DNA of 64,000 nt from Exilibacterium sp. (GTDB taxonomy: Bacteria > Pseudomonadota > Gammaproteobacteria > Pseudomonadales > Cellvibrionaceae), in the NCBI GenBank assembly GCA_028280195.1, contig JANQMH010000098.1, forward strand, positions 99,565 through 163,564, written 5' to 3'. This document shows positions 9,484 to 22,527 of this stretch, one piece after another. The notes beneath the pieces are model-generated. The model did not search any database and was not told the origin of the DNA. It worked only from the letters and a program-made list of their open reading frames with translations. The number at the start of each line of letters is the position of its first letter. Position 1 is the stretch's first letter. Both the position numbers and the translations under genes were made by a program.

Positions 9484-11313
9484 CTATTCCACTGTTACCG
9501 ATTTTGCCAGATTGCGCGGCTGGTCGACATCCGTGCCTTTCAATATGGCCACATGGTAGGACAATAACTGTAGCGGCAGTGTGTAGATCAGCGGTGCCAG
9601 ACTGTCGGGCACATGGGGAATATTGATGACAGTGGTGTTTTCATCGCTACTGAACCCGGCATCCTTATCGGCAAAGACAAACAGTTCGCCGCCGCGCGCC
9701 TGCACTTCTTCGAGATTGGATTTGAGCTTTTCCAGCAGCTGATTGCTGGGGGCCACCACCACCACCGGCATATCGCTGTCGACCAGCGCCAGCGGACCGT
9801 GCTTCAGTTCGCCGGCGGGATAGGACTCGGCGTGGATATAGGAAATCTCCTTGAGTTTCAGCGCGCCCTCCATCGCCACCGGATACTGAACGCCGCGACC
9901 CAAAAACAGGGCGTGATGCTTTTCGGCAAAGGACTCGCTGACTTTTTCAATGGTCTTGTCCAGCTCCAGCACTGTCTGGCAGAGCTTTGGCATCTGGTGC
10001 AGGGCCTCCACCAGCTGTTGCTCCCTCTCGGCATCCAGGCCGTGGCGGCGGCCCAGGACGATGGTCAACAGTTGCAGTGCGGTCAACTGAGTGGTGAACG
10101 CCTTGGTGGAGGCCACACCGATTTCCGGGCCGGCGTTGGTCATCAGTGCGAGATCCGATTCGCGCACCAGCGAGCTGTTGGGTACATTGCAGATAGTCAG
10201 GCCGGCGAGGTAACCGGATTCCTTAGCCAGGCGCAGGGCCGCCAGGGTATCGGCCGTCTCTCCCGACTGGGAGATGGTGACGAACAGCGTATCGGGAGCA
10301 ACCACAAAACGGCGGTAGCGGTATTCACTGGCCACTTCAATATTGCAGGAAACCCCGGCCCACTCCTCGAGCCAGTACTTGGCCACCAGGCCGGCGTGGT
10401 AGCTGGTGCCGCAGGCGACAATCTGCACCGCCCTGGTGCGGTCGAAAACGGCTTTGGCCTCGGTGCCGAAAGCCTCTTCCAATACCGCGGTTTTACCGAT
10501 ACGGCCCTGCAGGGTATTGCCGATCACCCTGGGCTGCTCAAAGATTTCCTTTTGCATATAGTGACGGTACTCGCCCCGGTCGGCGGATTCGTCGGCATCG
10601 GTGAGGCGCGATATTTTTCGCACCACTTTGTTTTTGTCTTTATCTAGAATCGTCACCCCGTTGGTGGTGACTTCAACCAGGTCGCCTTCCTCGAGAAAGA
10701 TAAAACGGTCGGTAACCTGCCGCAGCGCCATTTGATCCGAGGCGATGAAGTTTTCCTCGATACCAACGCCCACCACCAGCGGGCTGCCGCTGCGCGCGCC
10801 GATAATGCGGTGCGGGTCCCTGGCATCGATAACGCCGAGGGCATAGGCGCCTTCGAACTGTTCGGTGGCGGCGACAACGGCGTTAAACAGGTCCTTACCC
10901 CGAGCAACCAGATCGCTGACCAGGTGCACGATCACTTCGGTATCGGTCTCTGAAACGAAGTTGGTGCCCTTGGCGGTCAGCCGCTCGCGGATTTCCTGGA
11001 AGTTTTCAATGATGCCGTTGTGAACGACGGCAATGGTACCGGACAGATGGGGGTGGGCATTGGCCTGTGTGGGCTTGCCATGGGTGGCCCAGCGGGTATG
11101 GGCAATGCCCACCTGCCCGGACAGCGGTGCCGCCTGGATCGCCTCCTCGAGGCCGGCGACCTTGCCGACGGTCTTGCGCAACTGCAGCTGCTGATTCCTG
11201 TCGAGCAGCGCCACGCCGGCGGAGTCGTAACCGCGGTATTCGAGGCGTTTGAGACCTTCAATCAGTATTCCAAGCACATTGCGCTGTGCCGCTGCGCCGA
11301 CAATGCCACACAT
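9484..11313 (-). CDS. glmS: glutamine--fructose-6-phosphate aminotransferase
   Basis: A 609-residue cytoplasmic enzyme that makes glucosamine-6-phosphate from fructose-6-phosphate and glutamine, the entry step to peptidoglycan and lipid A amino sugars. It starts MCGIVGA, so the N-terminal nucleophile Cys2 of the glutaminase domain is in place. The glutaminase region includes HTRWATHG and HNGIIEN; two SIS sugar-isomerase domains follow ([17 protein letters not shown], and KEISYIHAE near the C-terminus), and the protein ends LAKSVTVE as expected. It lies 12 bp downstream of glmU, so the two successive steps are probably co-transcribed. Confidence 0.98.
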   Translation of the reverse strand: MCGIVGAAAQRNVLGILIEGLKRLEYRGYDSAGVALLDRNQQLQLRKTVGKVAGLEEAIQAAPLSGQVGIAHTRWATHGKPTQANAHPHLSGTIAVVHNGIIENFQEIRERLTAKGTNFVSETDTEVIVHLVSDLVARGKDLFNAVVAATEQFEGAYALGVIDARDPHRIIGARSGSPLVVGVGIEENFIASDQMALRQVTDRFIFLEEGDLVEVTTNGVTILDKDKNKVVRKISRLTDADESADRGEYRHYMQKEIFEQPRVIGNTLQGRIGKTAVLEEAFGTEAKAVFDRTRAVQIVACGTSYHAGLVAKYWLEEWAGVSCNIEVASEYRYRRFVVAPDTLFVTISQSGETADTLAALRLAKESGYLAGLTICNVPNSSLVRESDLALMTNAGPEIGVASTKAFTTQLTALQLLTIVLGRRHGLDAEREQQLVEALHQMPKLCQTVLELDKTIEKVSESFAEKHHALFLGRGVQYPVAMEGALKLKEISYIHAESYPAGELKHGPLALVDSDMPVVVVAPSNQLLEKLKSNLEEVQARGGELFVFADKDAGFSSDENTTVINIPHVPDSLAPLIYTLPLQLLSYHVAILKGTDVDQPRNLAKSVTVE

Positions 11314-11325
11314 AGTAAATCCCGG

Positions 11326-12687
11326 TTATTTAGTTTTAGTCGGGCGTTTCCACCCATCCTTATTGCGTTGCTGGCCGCGAGCGACGCTGAGCTGGTTATC
11401 ATCTACCGCCCTGGTTATTGTCGAACCGGCGCCGACCGTCGCCCCTTTGCCCACTTTTACCGGCGCCACCAGCGAGGTATTCGAGCCGATAAAGGCATCG
11501 TCACCAATTTCGGTTTTAAACTTATTGACCCCGTCGTAATTGCAGGTGATGGTACCGGCGCCGATATTGGCACCGCTGCCGATCTCGGCATCGCCGACAT
11601 AGCTCAAGTGATTGACCTTGCTGCCCGGGCCGATGAGGGCTTTTTTGGTTTCCACAAAGTTGCCGATTTTTGCTCCGCGCTGCAAGTCGGTACCCGGCCG
11701 CACGCGGGCAAAAGGGCCTACTTCGCAATCATCGGCCAGGCTGGCGTCCTCCAGTACCGAATTGGCTTTAATGACCACATCATTGCCGACCACCACATTT
11801 TTCAAACAGCAGTTGGGCCCGATACTGACATTGTTGCCCAGCCTCACATCGCCTTCGAACAGACAATTGATATCGATGATGACATCGCGACCGGCACTCA
11901 GGCGGCCGCGGCAGTCAAAGCGCGCGGGATCGAGCAGGGTCAGCCCTTCGGTCATCAGCGAGCGCGCCAGATTCTGCTGGTAAAAGCGCTCCAGCTGCGC
12001 CTGCTGCTGGCGGTCGTTGACCCCCAGGACTTCCATTTCACTGGCCGGCTGCTGGGTATTTACCAGCATGCCTTCGGCCTGGGCGAGGGCGATGATATCG
12101 GTCAGGTAGTATTCGCCCTGAGCATTTTCACTGCTCAGCTGTGGCAACCAGCGCTTGAGGTCGACACCGCGCATCGCCATTACGCCGGTATTGACCTCGC
12201 AGATCGACAGCTGCGCGGGGCTGGCATCTTTTTGCTCGACAATGGCCGTGACTGCGCCGCCGCCGTCTCTGACGATACGGCCATAACCACTCGGGTCCCG
12301 CAGGTCGACAGTCAGCAATGCCATGGCATCGGCGTTGACCTGGGCGATCATGGAGCGCAGCGTGTTTTCCTGAATCAGCGGTACATCCCCGTAGAGCACC
12401 AGTACCACCGCATTGTCGCGCAGATGTCCCACCGCCTGCTGCACGGCGTGGCCGGTACCCAATTGCTCGGCCTGCAGTACAAAGTGCACATCGCCGGCGG
12501 TGCAGCAGGCCTTCACCTGGTCGGCGCCGTGGCCGACCACCACGTGAATGGCATCACTGTTGAGCAGTCTGGCGGTATCGATAACATGCTGCAGCAGCGG
12601 GCGGCCGGCGACCGGGTGCAGCACTTTGGGCAGATCCGACTTCATGCGGGTGCCTTTACCGGCTGCGAGTACGACGATATCGAGCAT
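11326..12687 (-). CDS. glmU: bifunctional N-acetylglucosamine-1-phosphate uridyltransferase / acetyltransferase
   Basis: A 453-residue cytoplasmic enzyme that acetylates glucosamine-1-phosphate and couples it to UTP, giving UDP-GlcNAc. The N-terminal pyrophosphorylase domain has the signature LAAGKGTRMKS and the motif LYGDVPLI; the C-terminal half is a left-handed beta helix of hexapeptide repeats with the acetyltransferase motif VNHLSYVGDA. Length and ends match the family. It lies downstream of the atp terminator, so it probably has its own promoter or receives read-through, and it is followed at once by glmS. Confidence 0.98.
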   Translation of the reverse strand: MLDIVVLAAGKGTRMKSDLPKVLHPVAGRPLLQHVIDTARLLNSDAIHVVVGHGADQVKACCTAGDVHFVLQAEQLGTGHAVQQAVGHLRDNAVVLVLYGDVPLIQENTLRSMIAQVNADAMALLTVDLRDPSGYGRIVRDGGGAVTAIVEQKDASPAQLSICEVNTGVMAMRGVDLKRWLPQLSSENAQGEYYLTDIIALAQAEGMLVNTQQPASEMEVLGVNDRQQQAQLERFYQQNLARSLMTEGLTLLDPARFDCRGRLSAGRDVIIDINCLFEGDVRLGNNVSIGPNCCLKNVVVGNDVVIKANSVLEDASLADDCEVGPFARVRPGTDLQRGAKIGNFVETKKALIGPGSKVNHLSYVGDAEIGSGANIGAGTITCNYDGVNKFKTEIGDDAFIGSNTSLVAPVKVGKGATVGAGSTITRAVDDNQLSVARGQQRNKDGWKRPTKTK

Positions 12688-12716
12688 GATTATTCGTTCT
12701 TTTGCTGGACAGATAT

Positions 12717-12746
12717 AAAAAGGGTAGCTAATGCTACCCTTTTTTT
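12717..12746. terminator. bidirectional rho-independent terminator after atpC
   Basis: A perfect 12-bp stem (12717-12728 with 12733-12744) around a 4-base loop. The arms begin and end in A and T runs, so the transcript has a U tract in either direction. It lies between the atpC stop and the glmU start, where it should end the ATP synthase operon. Confidence 0.88.
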
Positions 12747-12785
12747 CGTTACATTTCCGCCATTCGGCCGCCGGCCGGCTCGTTA

Positions 12786-13211
12786 TTATTTGCCCATTTT
12801 TTTGCGGATTGCCTGAATGGTACGCAATTGCGCCGCCGCTTCCGCCAGCTGGGTGGCGGCGCGGGAGTAATCGAAGTCGCCGCTCTGGTTGGTCAATTCC
12901 TGCTCGGCCTCTTTTTTCGCCTCCAGGGCGGCCGCCTCATCCATATCATCGGCGCGCAAAGCGGCGTCGGCCAGTACGGTAACAGCGGCGGGCTGCACTT
13001 CCAGATAACCGCCGGATACATAGTAGACCTCTTCCTCACCACCGCGACGGATAACCCGCACCGGTCCCGGCTGCAGGCCCGTCAACAGCGGCGCATGGCC
13101 GTAGACGATGCCGACATCGCCCTCGGTACCGGCGGCCACCACCATTTCCACCAGGCCAGAAAAAATCTCTTCTTCTGCGCTCACGATGTCGCAATGAACT
13201 GTCATCACCAT
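12786..13211 (-). CDS. atpC: F1F0 ATP synthase epsilon subunit
   Basis: A 141-residue subunit of the F1 central stalk, which couples rotation to catalysis and inhibits ATP hydrolysis. The N-terminal beta sandwich is recognisable ([37 protein letters not shown]), as is the C-terminal helical hairpin rich in Ala and Glu. It is the last gene of the operon and sits directly before the terminator. Confidence 0.97.
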   Translation of the reverse strand: MVMTVHCDIVSAEEEIFSGLVEMVVAAGTEGDVGIVYGHAPLLTGLQPGPVRVIRRGGEEEVYYVSGGYLEVQPAAVTVLADAALRADDMDEAAALEAKKEAEQELTNQSGDFDYSRAATQLAEAAAQLRTIQAIRKKMGK

Positions 13212-13257
13212 AAATTCTCGCCTCTAGGGCCTGCGGGCACCGGCCCGCCGGGCCGGC

Positions 13258-14646
<1,389 letters not shown>

Positions 14647-14712
14647 TTAAACCAAATTTTAAAATCTTGAAAATTTTTTCCTGCCGCCTGTTCTCTGTCG
14701 CCCGGGCGGCAG

Positions 14713-15573
14713 TTACACGGCCGCGGCGCCGCTGACGATTTCCGACAGCTCCTGAGTAATGGCCGCCTGTCGCGCCTTGTTGTAAGCCAGTTGCAAATCG
14801 TCGATCAGGTCGCCGGCATTATCGGTGGCACTCTTCATGGCGATCATACGCGCGGCCTGCTCACAGGCGCCGTTTTCCACCACAGCCTGGTAGACCTGGG
14901 ATTCGATATAGCGGATCATCAGGCCGTCCAGCAATGCCCGCGCCTCGGGCTCATAGAGGTAGTCCCAGTGATGTTTCATCTCCTGGTTTTCTTCCGCCAG
15001 CAGCGGCAGCAGTTGCTGCACATAGGGGGTCTGGGTCATGGTGTTGATAAACTCATTGCCCGCCAGAAACAATTTGTCGATCTTGTCTTCGGCGTAGGCA
15101 TCGAGCATGACTTTGACGCTGCCGATCAGGTCGGAGACACTGGGTTGCTCGCCCAGGTCGCGCACCGCCGCCACCACGTTGCCGCCATAACTGTTGAAGA
15201 ACGCCGCCGCCTTGGCGCCGATCAGGCAGAGGTCGATCTCTGTGCCGCGATCGTTCCACTCCTTCATGGCAGTGATGGCAGCTTTGAACATATTGATATT
15301 GAGCCCGCCGCACAGACCGCGGTCGGTGGACACCAGGATGAAGCCCACCCGCCTGACCTCGCGCTGGCGCATGAACATATGCTGGTATTCCGGCGCGGCG
15401 TTGGCGATATGGCCGACCACCGAGCGGATGCGCCGCGCGTAGGGCTTGCCCACCTGCATGCGGTCCTGGGCTTTACGCATTTTACTCGCCGCCACCATCT
15501 CCATGGCGCTGGTAATCTTCTGCGTGTTTTTGATACTCGATATCTGAGTACGTATCTCTTTTCCGCCAGCCAT
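14713..15573 (-). CDS. atpG: F1F0 ATP synthase gamma subunit
   Basis: A 286-residue rotor shaft of F1. The N-terminal coiled-coil helix ([20 protein letters not shown]) and the C-terminal helix ([34 protein letters not shown]) are the conserved parts, and the central Rossmann-like region is present ([11 protein letters not shown]). It starts 12 bp after the atpA stop, consistent with a single operon. Confidence 0.98.
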   Translation of the reverse strand: MAGGKEIRTQISSIKNTQKITSAMEMVAASKMRKAQDRMQVGKPYARRIRSVVGHIANAAPEYQHMFMRQREVRRVGFILVSTDRGLCGGLNINMFKAAITAMKEWNDRGTEIDLCLIGAKAAAFFNSYGGNVVAAVRDLGEQPSVSDLIGSVKVMLDAYAEDKIDKLFLAGNEFINTMTQTPYVQQLLPLLAEENQEMKHHWDYLYEPEARALLDGLMIRYIESQVYQAVVENGACEQAARMIAMKSATDNAGDLIDDLQLAYNKARQAAITQELSEIVSGAAAV

Positions 15574-15585
15574 TGACGAGCCTCT

Positions 15586-17130
15586 TTACCAGGTTTGCGT
15601 CGCCTTGAATTTTTCCAGGGCGGCCTTGAAGCCATTGGCGATTTCGTCGCTGTAGTCGCCGGTTTCGCTGACCTTGTTCATCAGGTCGGCGTGCTCGCTG
15701 TGCATGTAGGACAGCAGCGCCGCCTCGAAGTCGCCGATCTTGGCCACCTCCACATCTTTGAGAAAGCCCTCGTTGGCGGCGTAGACCACCAGGCCCATCT
15801 CGGCGATGCTCTGCGGCGAATACTGCTTCTGTTTCATCAGTTCGGTAACGCGCTCACCGTGGTCCAGCTGCGCCTTGGTGGCCTCGTCCAGATCGGACGC
15901 AAACTGAGAGAAGGCCGCCAGTTCGCGATACTGGGCCAGTGCGGTGCGGATACCGCCGGAGAGCTTTTTGATGACCTTGGTCTGCGCCGAACCGCCGACC
16001 CGGGATACGGAAATACCGGCGTTCATGGCCGGGCGGATACCGGCGTTAAACAGGTCGGTCTCCAGAAAGATCTGACCGTCGGTAATGGAGATCACATTGG
16101 TGGGCACGAAGGCGGAGACGTCGCCGGCCTGGGTTTCGATCACCGGCAGCGCCGTCAGCGAACCGGTTTTGCCTTTTACTGCACCGTCGGTAAACTTTTC
16201 CACGTATTCGGCATTGACCCGGGAGGCGCGTTCCAGCAGGCGCGAGTGCAGATAGAAAACATCGCCGGGGTAGGCTTCGCGCCCGGGCGGGCGGCGCAGC
16301 AGCAGCGAGATCTGGCGGTAGGCCCAGGCCTGTTTGGTCAGATCGTCGTAAATGATCAGTGCGTCCTCGCCGCGGTCGCGGTAGTACTCACCCATGGTGC
16401 AGCCGGCAAAGGGCGCCAGAAACTGCATGGCGGCCGGGTCGGAAGCGGTCGCGGCAATGACAATGGTGTGGTCCATGGCGCCGTGCTCTTCGAGCTTGCG
16501 CACCACACTGGCGACGGACGAGGCCTTCTGCCCGACAGCGACATAAATACATTTAATGCCGGTGCCTTTCTGATTGATGATGGCATCGATGGCAATCGCC
16601 GTTTTACCGGTCTGGCGGTCGCCGATAATCAATTCGCGCTGGCCGCGGCCGATCGGCACCATGGAGTCGATGGCTTTGAGGCCGATCTGCACCGGCTGAT
16701 CCACACTCTGGCGGGCGATAACCCCGGGGGCGATTTTTTCCAGGGCATCGGTCATTTTGGCCTTGACCGGCCCCTTGCCGTCGATGGGCGTACCCAGGGC
16801 ATCGAGTACCCGGCCCTGCAGTTCCGGGCCCACCGGCACCTCGAGAATACGACCGGTGCACTTACAGGTCTGCCCCTCGGCCACACCCTCGTATTCACCC
16901 AGGACCACGGCGCCGACCGAGTCGCGCTCCAGGTTCAGCGCCATACCGTAGACGCCGCCTTCGAATTCGATCATCTCACCGTACATGACATCGGCGAGGC
17001 CGTGGATGCGGATAATACCGTCGGTTACCGATACCACCGTGCCCTCGTTCTGGGCCTCGGTCGCCACGTCCAGGGTTTCGATACGCTGTTTGATAATTTC
17101 ACTGATTTCTGAAGGATTCAGTTGCTGCAT
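15586..17130 (-). CDS. atpA: F1F0 ATP synthase alpha subunit
   Basis: A 514-residue non-catalytic nucleotide-binding subunit of F1. The N-terminus ([15 protein letters not shown]) and the P-loop [15 protein letters not shown] are standard, as is the segment containing the arginine finger ([11 protein letters not shown]). It is the longest gene of the operon and shows no unusual features. Confidence 0.99.
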   Translation of the reverse strand: MQQLNPSEISEIIKQRIETLDVATEAQNEGTVVSVTDGIIRIHGLADVMYGEMIEFEGGVYGMALNLERDSVGAVVLGEYEGVAEGQTCKCTGRILEVPVGPELQGRVLDALGTPIDGKGPVKAKMTDALEKIAPGVIARQSVDQPVQIGLKAIDSMVPIGRGQRELIIGDRQTGKTAIAIDAIINQKGTGIKCIYVAVGQKASSVASVVRKLEEHGAMDHTIVIAATASDPAAMQFLAPFAGCTMGEYYRDRGEDALIIYDDLTKQAWAYRQISLLLRRPPGREAYPGDVFYLHSRLLERASRVNAEYVEKFTDGAVKGKTGSLTALPVIETQAGDVSAFVPTNVISITDGQIFLETDLFNAGIRPAMNAGISVSRVGGSAQTKVIKKLSGGIRTALAQYRELAAFSQFASDLDEATKAQLDHGERVTELMKQKQYSPQSIAEMGLVVYAANEGFLKDVEVAKIGDFEAALLSYMHSEHADLMNKVSETGDYSDEIANGFKAALEKFKATQTW

Positions 17131-17188
17131 GCTCTGTTCCTCAACTCTTGTTTCCGCTGCCGGGCCGGGTCACGGCACAGCGAGGAAA

Positions 17189-17725
17189 TTAAGCGTTTAT
17201 TGCCTCGGCGAGTTTAGCCAGGCGCCCGCGTACCGAACCGTCGATCACCGTGTCGCCGGCGCGCACGATGGCGCCGCCCAGTAAGCTCTCGTCTACCAGG
17301 CTCTGCACGTTAACTTCGCGATCCAGCTTGGCACTGAGTGCTTTCGCCAGTTTGTCTTGTATGTCGCCGGACAGCTCGAAAGCCGTGCTCACTTCGACAT
17401 CGATGGATTTTTCCTGCTGGGATTTCAGCGCTTCGAACAATTGCCGAATTTCCGGCAGCAGAGGCAGGCGGTCGTTTTCAGCCAGATAGCGGATGAAGTT
17501 CTGCCCTTTGACATTGAACTCATCGCCGCAGACACTGCTGAACGTCTCAGCTTTTTGCGCGGCGGTATAGGTCGGTGAGGTCAGGACTTTTTTGATGCTG
17601 TGGTGCTGCGACACGCCGGCAGCCAGAGCCAGCATGGCGGACCAGCCGCTGAGATCCTTGGCGGCCAGGGCGAACTCGAATGCCGCTTTGGCATAAGGTC
17701 GCGCCAGTGTTCTAAGTTCTGCCAT
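17189..17725 (-). CDS. atpH: F1F0 ATP synthase delta subunit
   Basis: A 178-residue peripheral-stalk subunit that links F1 to the b subunits. The N-terminus ([12 protein letters not shown]) and the C-terminal signature [20 protein letters not shown] followed by [11 protein letters not shown] are diagnostic. It lies 24 bp after atpF and 58 bp before atpA. Confidence 0.97.
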   Translation of the reverse strand: MAELRTLARPYAKAAFEFALAAKDLSGWSAMLALAAGVSQHHSIKKVLTSPTYTAAQKAETFSSVCGDEFNVKGQNFIRYLAENDRLPLLPEIRQLFEALKSQQEKSIDVEVSTAFELSGDIQDKLAKALSAKLDREVNVQSLVDESLLGGAIVRAGDTVIDGSVRGRLAKLAEAINA

Positions 17726-17749
17726 GGTTGCGTCACTCGCCTCGTTTGG

Positions 17750-18220
17750 TTACAGGTCGGCCGCCAGTTTGTCCAGCATGGTATTGTGGGCCTTCTTGTC
17801 GATGGAGGCCTGCAATACCTTCTCCGCCCCCACCAGCGCCAGTGCCGCCACTTTGCCGCGCAGTTCTTCCTTGGCGCGGTTGGCTTCCTGCTCGATCTCG
17901 GCCTGCGCTGCGGCTTTCAGCCGCTCGCCTTCGAGGCGGGCCTGATCTTTGGCTTCATCGATAATCTGACTGGCGCGCTTGTTGGCTTGCTCAATCAGCA
18001 CGGCGGCCTGTTCTTTGGCTTCACGCAGTTGCTGGGTGGCTTTCTGTTTGGCCAGCTCCAGGTCCTTGTCAGCCATTTCAGCCGCCTGCAGGCCATCGGC
18101 AATCTTCTTCTCGCGCTCCTGCATGACATTGAGCAACAGCGGCCACACATATTTCATGCAGAATAAAATGAAGATAATGAAGGTTATCGATTGGCCTATC
18201 AGGGTCAGGTTAATGTTCAC
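17750..18220 (-). CDS. atpF: F1F0 ATP synthase b subunit
   Basis: A 156-residue stator subunit: a single N-terminal membrane helix ([20 protein letters not shown]) followed by a long charged coiled coil rich in Ala, Glu, Lys and Gln. The length and layout match the enterobacterial protein exactly. It lies between atpE and atpH. Confidence 0.97.
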   Translation of the reverse strand: MNINLTLIGQSITFIIFILFCMKYVWPLLLNVMQEREKKIADGLQAAEMADKDLELAKQKATQQLREAKEQAAVLIEQANKRASQIIDEAKDQARLEGERLKAAAQAEIEQEANRAKEELRGKVAALALVGAEKVLQASIDKKAHNTMLDKLAADL

Positions 18221-18261
18221 GCCGACACCTCCCGGTTTGTCTGCAAAAGGTAAGGGTGAAA

Positions 18262-18513
<252 letters not shown>

Positions 18514-18552
18514 TTATCTCCTGTTGAGAAAGTTAGTAACGTGATAGTTGGA

Positions 18553-19530
<978 letters not shown>

Positions 19531-19902
19531 TCAGCGACTCAACATGCGTGCGGTGACTATCCACTGCACCAGGATCATAGCGCCAAAAGCTGAAAACAGG
19601 GCGAGCGCATCGAGAGGTTTTACTAGCAGGAATACCGCCCCAAAACCGACAACAGTCAACAGAAACTTACCCGTCTCCCCCCAAAAGAAAGCCCGCGCAA
19701 TCAGCGGCGCCGCGCGGGCACCGCTATAGCGGAAGGCATAGCTGGCGAAATAGACATTCGGTATTACGCTGATCAGCCCCCCCAGCAACAGCGAATACGC
19801 GATGGTCTGCTCGTAAAGCCAAGCCACCAGACACAGCGGCAGCAATACCAGCAGCTGTATCAGCGGTATGCGAAATACCGGTGGTTTCGGAATACTAGCC
19901 AT
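19531..19902 (-). CDS. atpI: ATP synthase accessory protein I
   Basis: A small membrane protein of 123 residues with four hydrophobic stretches, of the AtpI family, thought to help c-ring assembly. It is the first gene of the atp operon. The ATG at 19902 (MASIPKPPVFRIPLIQ) is preferred over an upstream in-frame start at 19953 because the added residues have no family counterpart. The gene lies about 110 bp downstream of a near-consensus promoter on the same strand. Confidence 0.88.
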   Translation of the reverse strand: MASIPKPPVFRIPLIQLLVLLPLCLVAWLYEQTIAYSLLLGGLISVIPNVYFASYAFRYSGARAAPLIARAFFWGETGKFLLTVVGFGAVFLLVKPLDALALFSAFGAMILVQWIVTARMLSR

Positions 19903-20018
19903 GGCCACTTCTAGGGTTGCGCCCGGCGGCCGCCCGCTTGCTAACAGTCGCAATCAACAGCGGCACCAGCTACACCCAGTGTCGGTCTCTCGACCTAACC
20001 ATCCATTGGGCGACGCGC

Positions 20019-20047
20019 ATTATAGGGTCTATATGGCCAGGGTTCAA
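20019..20047 (-). promoter_or_regulatory. sigma70 promoter of the ATP synthase operon
   Basis: On the minus strand, TTGAAC (20042-20047) and a perfect TATAAT (20019-20024) are separated by 17 bp. It lies in the parB-atpI gap and points at atpI. The same hexamers at the same spacing precede mnmG. Confidence 0.7.
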
Positions 20048-20089
20048 CAGGCGCGCGGGAGCGTCCGGGAGCAGGGGCGCACAGCGTCT

Positions 20090-20995
20090 TCAGGACCTGT
20101 AGCGGAGGTGTTGCAGAATGCCGTCGAGTTCGTCCAGACTGCTGTATTTCAACACTAATCTGCCCTTGCCCTTGGCCGAATGCTGCACCGCCACCGGCAC
20201 CCCGATATGTTCGGCCAGACCCTCTTCCAGCTTCTTGATGTCCGGGTCCACACGCACCGCGGGCGTGACCTGGGTCTGTTGCTGCTGCAGGCGCCTGACC
20301 AGCGCCTCGGTCTGGCGCACCGACAGTCCTTTGGCCGTCACCTGGCGGGCGATATCGCGCTGATCGGCAATCTCCAGGGTGAGCAGGGCGCGGGCGTGAC
20401 CCATTTCAAGATCGCCGTGCTCGAGCAGCTTTTTCACATCCTCGGACAGGGCGATCAGGCGCAGCAGATTGGTGACAGTGGTGCGGGATTTACCTACCGC
20501 CGCCGCCACTTCCTGGTGGGTGAGTTCGAACTCGTCCTGCAGGCGTTTGAGGGCCACGGCTTCCTCGATGGGGTTGAGATCCTCGCGCTGGATATTTTCG
20601 ATCAGGGCCATGGCGATGGCGGCTTCATCGGTCACTTCGCGAATGACGGCGGGAATCCTGTCGAGACCGGCCAGTTGGGTGGCGCGCCAGCGCCGCTCTC
20701 CGGCAATGATTTCATACCTGGCGCCCGGGCCGGCCAGCGGCCGCACCACGATAGGCTGCATCACACCCTGGGCCTTGATGGATTCGGCCAGTTCCTCCAG
20801 CGCCTCGGCATGCATGTCGCGGCGCGGTTGATACTTGCCGCGCTGGATCAGCTCCACCGGCAATTCAGTCAGTTTGCCGTCCTCGCCCGGATCGGGCGAA
20901 GTGGCCGCCGCGATGGCATTGCCAGCATCTTTGCCGCCGGCGCCCCCCAACAGCGCATCCAGCCCGCGCCCCAAACCTTTTCGCTTCGCCGCCAT
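20090..20995 (-). CDS. parB: chromosome-partitioning protein ParB
   Basis: A 301-residue CTP-dependent DNA clamp that loads at parS and spreads, organising the origin region for segregation. The N-terminal nucleotide-binding region has VMQPIVVRPL and the conserved GERRWRA box. A central helix-turn-helix (LTHQEVAAAVGKSRTTVTNLLRL) binds parS, and a C-terminal dimerisation domain follows. It starts 8 bp after parA. Two parS-like sites lie about 12 kb away, inside recF. Confidence 0.97.
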   Translation of the reverse strand: MAAKRKGLGRGLDALLGGAGGKDAGNAIAAATSPDPGEDGKLTELPVELIQRGKYQPRRDMHAEALEELAESIKAQGVMQPIVVRPLAGPGARYEIIAGERRWRATQLAGLDRIPAVIREVTDEAAIAMALIENIQREDLNPIEEAVALKRLQDEFELTHQEVAAAVGKSRTTVTNLLRLIALSEDVKKLLEHGDLEMGHARALLTLEIADQRDIARQVTAKGLSVRQTEALVRRLQQQQTQVTPAVRVDPDIKKLEEGLAEHIGVPVAVQHSAKGKGRLVLKYSSLDELDGILQHLRYRS

Positions 20996-21003
20996 AATCT
21001 CGT

Positions 21004-21795
21004 TTACGCTTCCTGTACCTGTTTCGCCGCCGCCTCGTTGCGGCGAATGATTTCACCGGCCAGCGCCAGATAGGCGATCGCCCCCTTCGACTGCCGGTCG
21101 TAAGCCAGGGCCGGCTGACCGAAGCTCGGCGCCTCGGCCAGGCGCACATTGCGCGGCACACAGGTGCGGTACAGGCGCTCGCCAAAATACTGCGCCAGCT
21201 GTGTCGACACATCGTTGGTGAGGCTGTTGCGCGGATCGTACATGGTGCGCAGAATACCTTCGATTTTCAGCTTCGGATTCAGCAATTGCTGAATCTGGTT
21301 GATGGTGTTGACCAGGGCGGAGAGACCTTCCAGTGCGTAGTATTCACACTGCATGGGAATAATGACGCCGTCACAGGCAGATAGGGCATTGACGGTGAGC
21401 ATATTCAGCGAGGGCGGACAGTCGATAACGATATAGTCGAAATCGCCGCGCGCCGGCTGCAGCACCGCAGACAGCAGATGCTCCTTGTTGTCCAGTGACA
21501 GCATCTCCACTTCAGCCGCGGTCAGATCGCCGTTGGCCGGCAGCACGAAGTAACCACCGGATTCGGAGTACGCCAGAGCGTTCTCGACTGTCAGGGTGTC
21601 GGTCAGCACATCGTAGATGGACAGCTGCAGAGCGTTTTTGTCGATGCCGCTGCCCATGGTGGCGTTGCCCTGCGGATCCAGATCCACCAGCAGCACGCGC
21701 TTCTTGGTTGCCACCAGTGACGCGGCCAGATTGACGCAGGTGGTGGTCTTGCCCACGCCGCCTTTCTGGTTGGCTACCGCGTAAATTTTACTCAA
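21004..21795 (-). CDS. parA: chromosome-partitioning ATPase ParA (Soj)
   Basis: A 263-residue deviant-Walker ATPase that drives origin segregation with ParB. The deviant P-loop KGGVGKTTTCVNLAASL and the Walker B-like region (DYIVIDCPPSLN) are intact. There is no N-terminal helix-turn-helix extension, so it is the chromosomal rather than the plasmid P1-type. It lies 6 bp after rsmG and 8 bp before parB. Confidence 0.97.
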   Translation of the reverse strand: MSKIYAVANQKGGVGKTTTCVNLAASLVATKKRVLLVDLDPQGNATMGSGIDKNALQLSIYDVLTDTLTVENALAYSESGGYFVLPANGDLTAAEVEMLSLDNKEHLLSAVLQPARGDFDYIVIDCPPSLNMLTVNALSACDGVIIPMQCEYYALEGLSALVNTINQIQQLLNPKLKIEGILRTMYDPRNSLTNDVSTQLAQYFGERLYRTCVPRNVRLAEAPSFGQPALAYDRQSKGAIAYLALAGEIIRRNEAAAKQVQEA

Positions 21796-21801
21796 GTCTC
21801 G

Positions 21802-22527
21802 CTACCCTTCGTTTTCAGCGCGCTGGCCGGTGCCCGGCAGCCCCGCACCGTTTAAACGACCGTTAAACGGCGCCAATATCAGCAGGTGGCGCTCCGCTTC
21901 GCTTTCGGGTACCCGCAGCTGGTGACAACCCTCGACCTTATAGTGTTTTTCCACCACACTCAACTCATCCCGGGGGTAAAGCCCTTTCATGGCCCAAAAG
22001 CGCCCGCCGTCATCCAGCAGATGAGCACAGTTGCGGGTCATATCGTCGAGACTGGCAAAGGCGCGACTGATCACACCGTCAAAGCGCCGGCAAGGCCGGT
22101 AGTGTTCGGCGCGGCGATTCTCAATAGTGACATTGTCGAGCCCCAGGGCGAGTTTCACCTGAAACAGAAAACGGGTTTTCTTGCCGTTGCTGTCGAGCAG
22201 GGTGAAGTGTCTGTGCGGAAACGCGATGGCCAGGGGAACACCCGGCAGACCGCCGCCGCTGCCGACATCGACAATGCGCTTGAGGTCACTGCCGAGATCC
22301 TCCAGCAGCGGTGCCACAGTGAGGCTGTCGAGCAGGTGGCGCGATACCATGGCGCCGGCATCCCGCACCGACGACAGATTGTAGGCGCGATTCCATTTAT
22401 GCAACAGCGCCAGATAATCGAGCAATTGCTCAAACTGCCTGTCGCCGAGCGCTATCTTCAGCGCGGTCGCACCGCGCCGCAGCCTGGCTGCCGGCGACTG
22501 CCCGGCGGCGGCCGCGGAAACCGTCAC
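21802..22527 (-). CDS. rsmG: 16S rRNA (guanine527-N7)-methyltransferase
   Basis: A 241-residue SAM-dependent methyltransferase (formerly GidB) that modifies 16S rRNA in the 530 loop. The SAM site is [15 protein letters not shown]. It begins at a GTG overlapping the stop of mnmG (GTGA), a tight translational coupling. The N-terminus is slightly longer and Ala-rich than in close relatives, so an internal start is possible. Confidence 0.96.
   Translation of the reverse strand: MTVSAAAAGQSPAARLRRGATALKIALGDRQFEQLLDYLALLHKWNRAYNLSSVRDAGAMVSRHLLDSLTVAPLLEDLGSDLKRIVDVGSGGGLPGVPLAIAFPHRHFTLLDSNGKKTRFLFQVKLALGLDNVTIENRRAEHYRPCRRFDGVISRAFASLDDMTRNCAHLLDDGGRFWAMKGLYPRDELSVVEKHYKVEGCHQLRVPESEAERHLLILAPFNGRLNGAGLPGTGQRAENEG

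Noticed and set aside
12535..12550. CACGTG core in glmU resembling parS
   Set aside because: Flanks do not match TGTT and AACA.
11020..12816. Long plus-strand open frame opposite glmU
   Set aside because: It mirrors the glmU coding strand and has low-complexity composition; glmU is certain on the other strand.
15595..17112. 505-codon plus-strand open frame opposite atpA
   Set aside because: Antisense of a certain gene; Gly/His-rich shadow translation.
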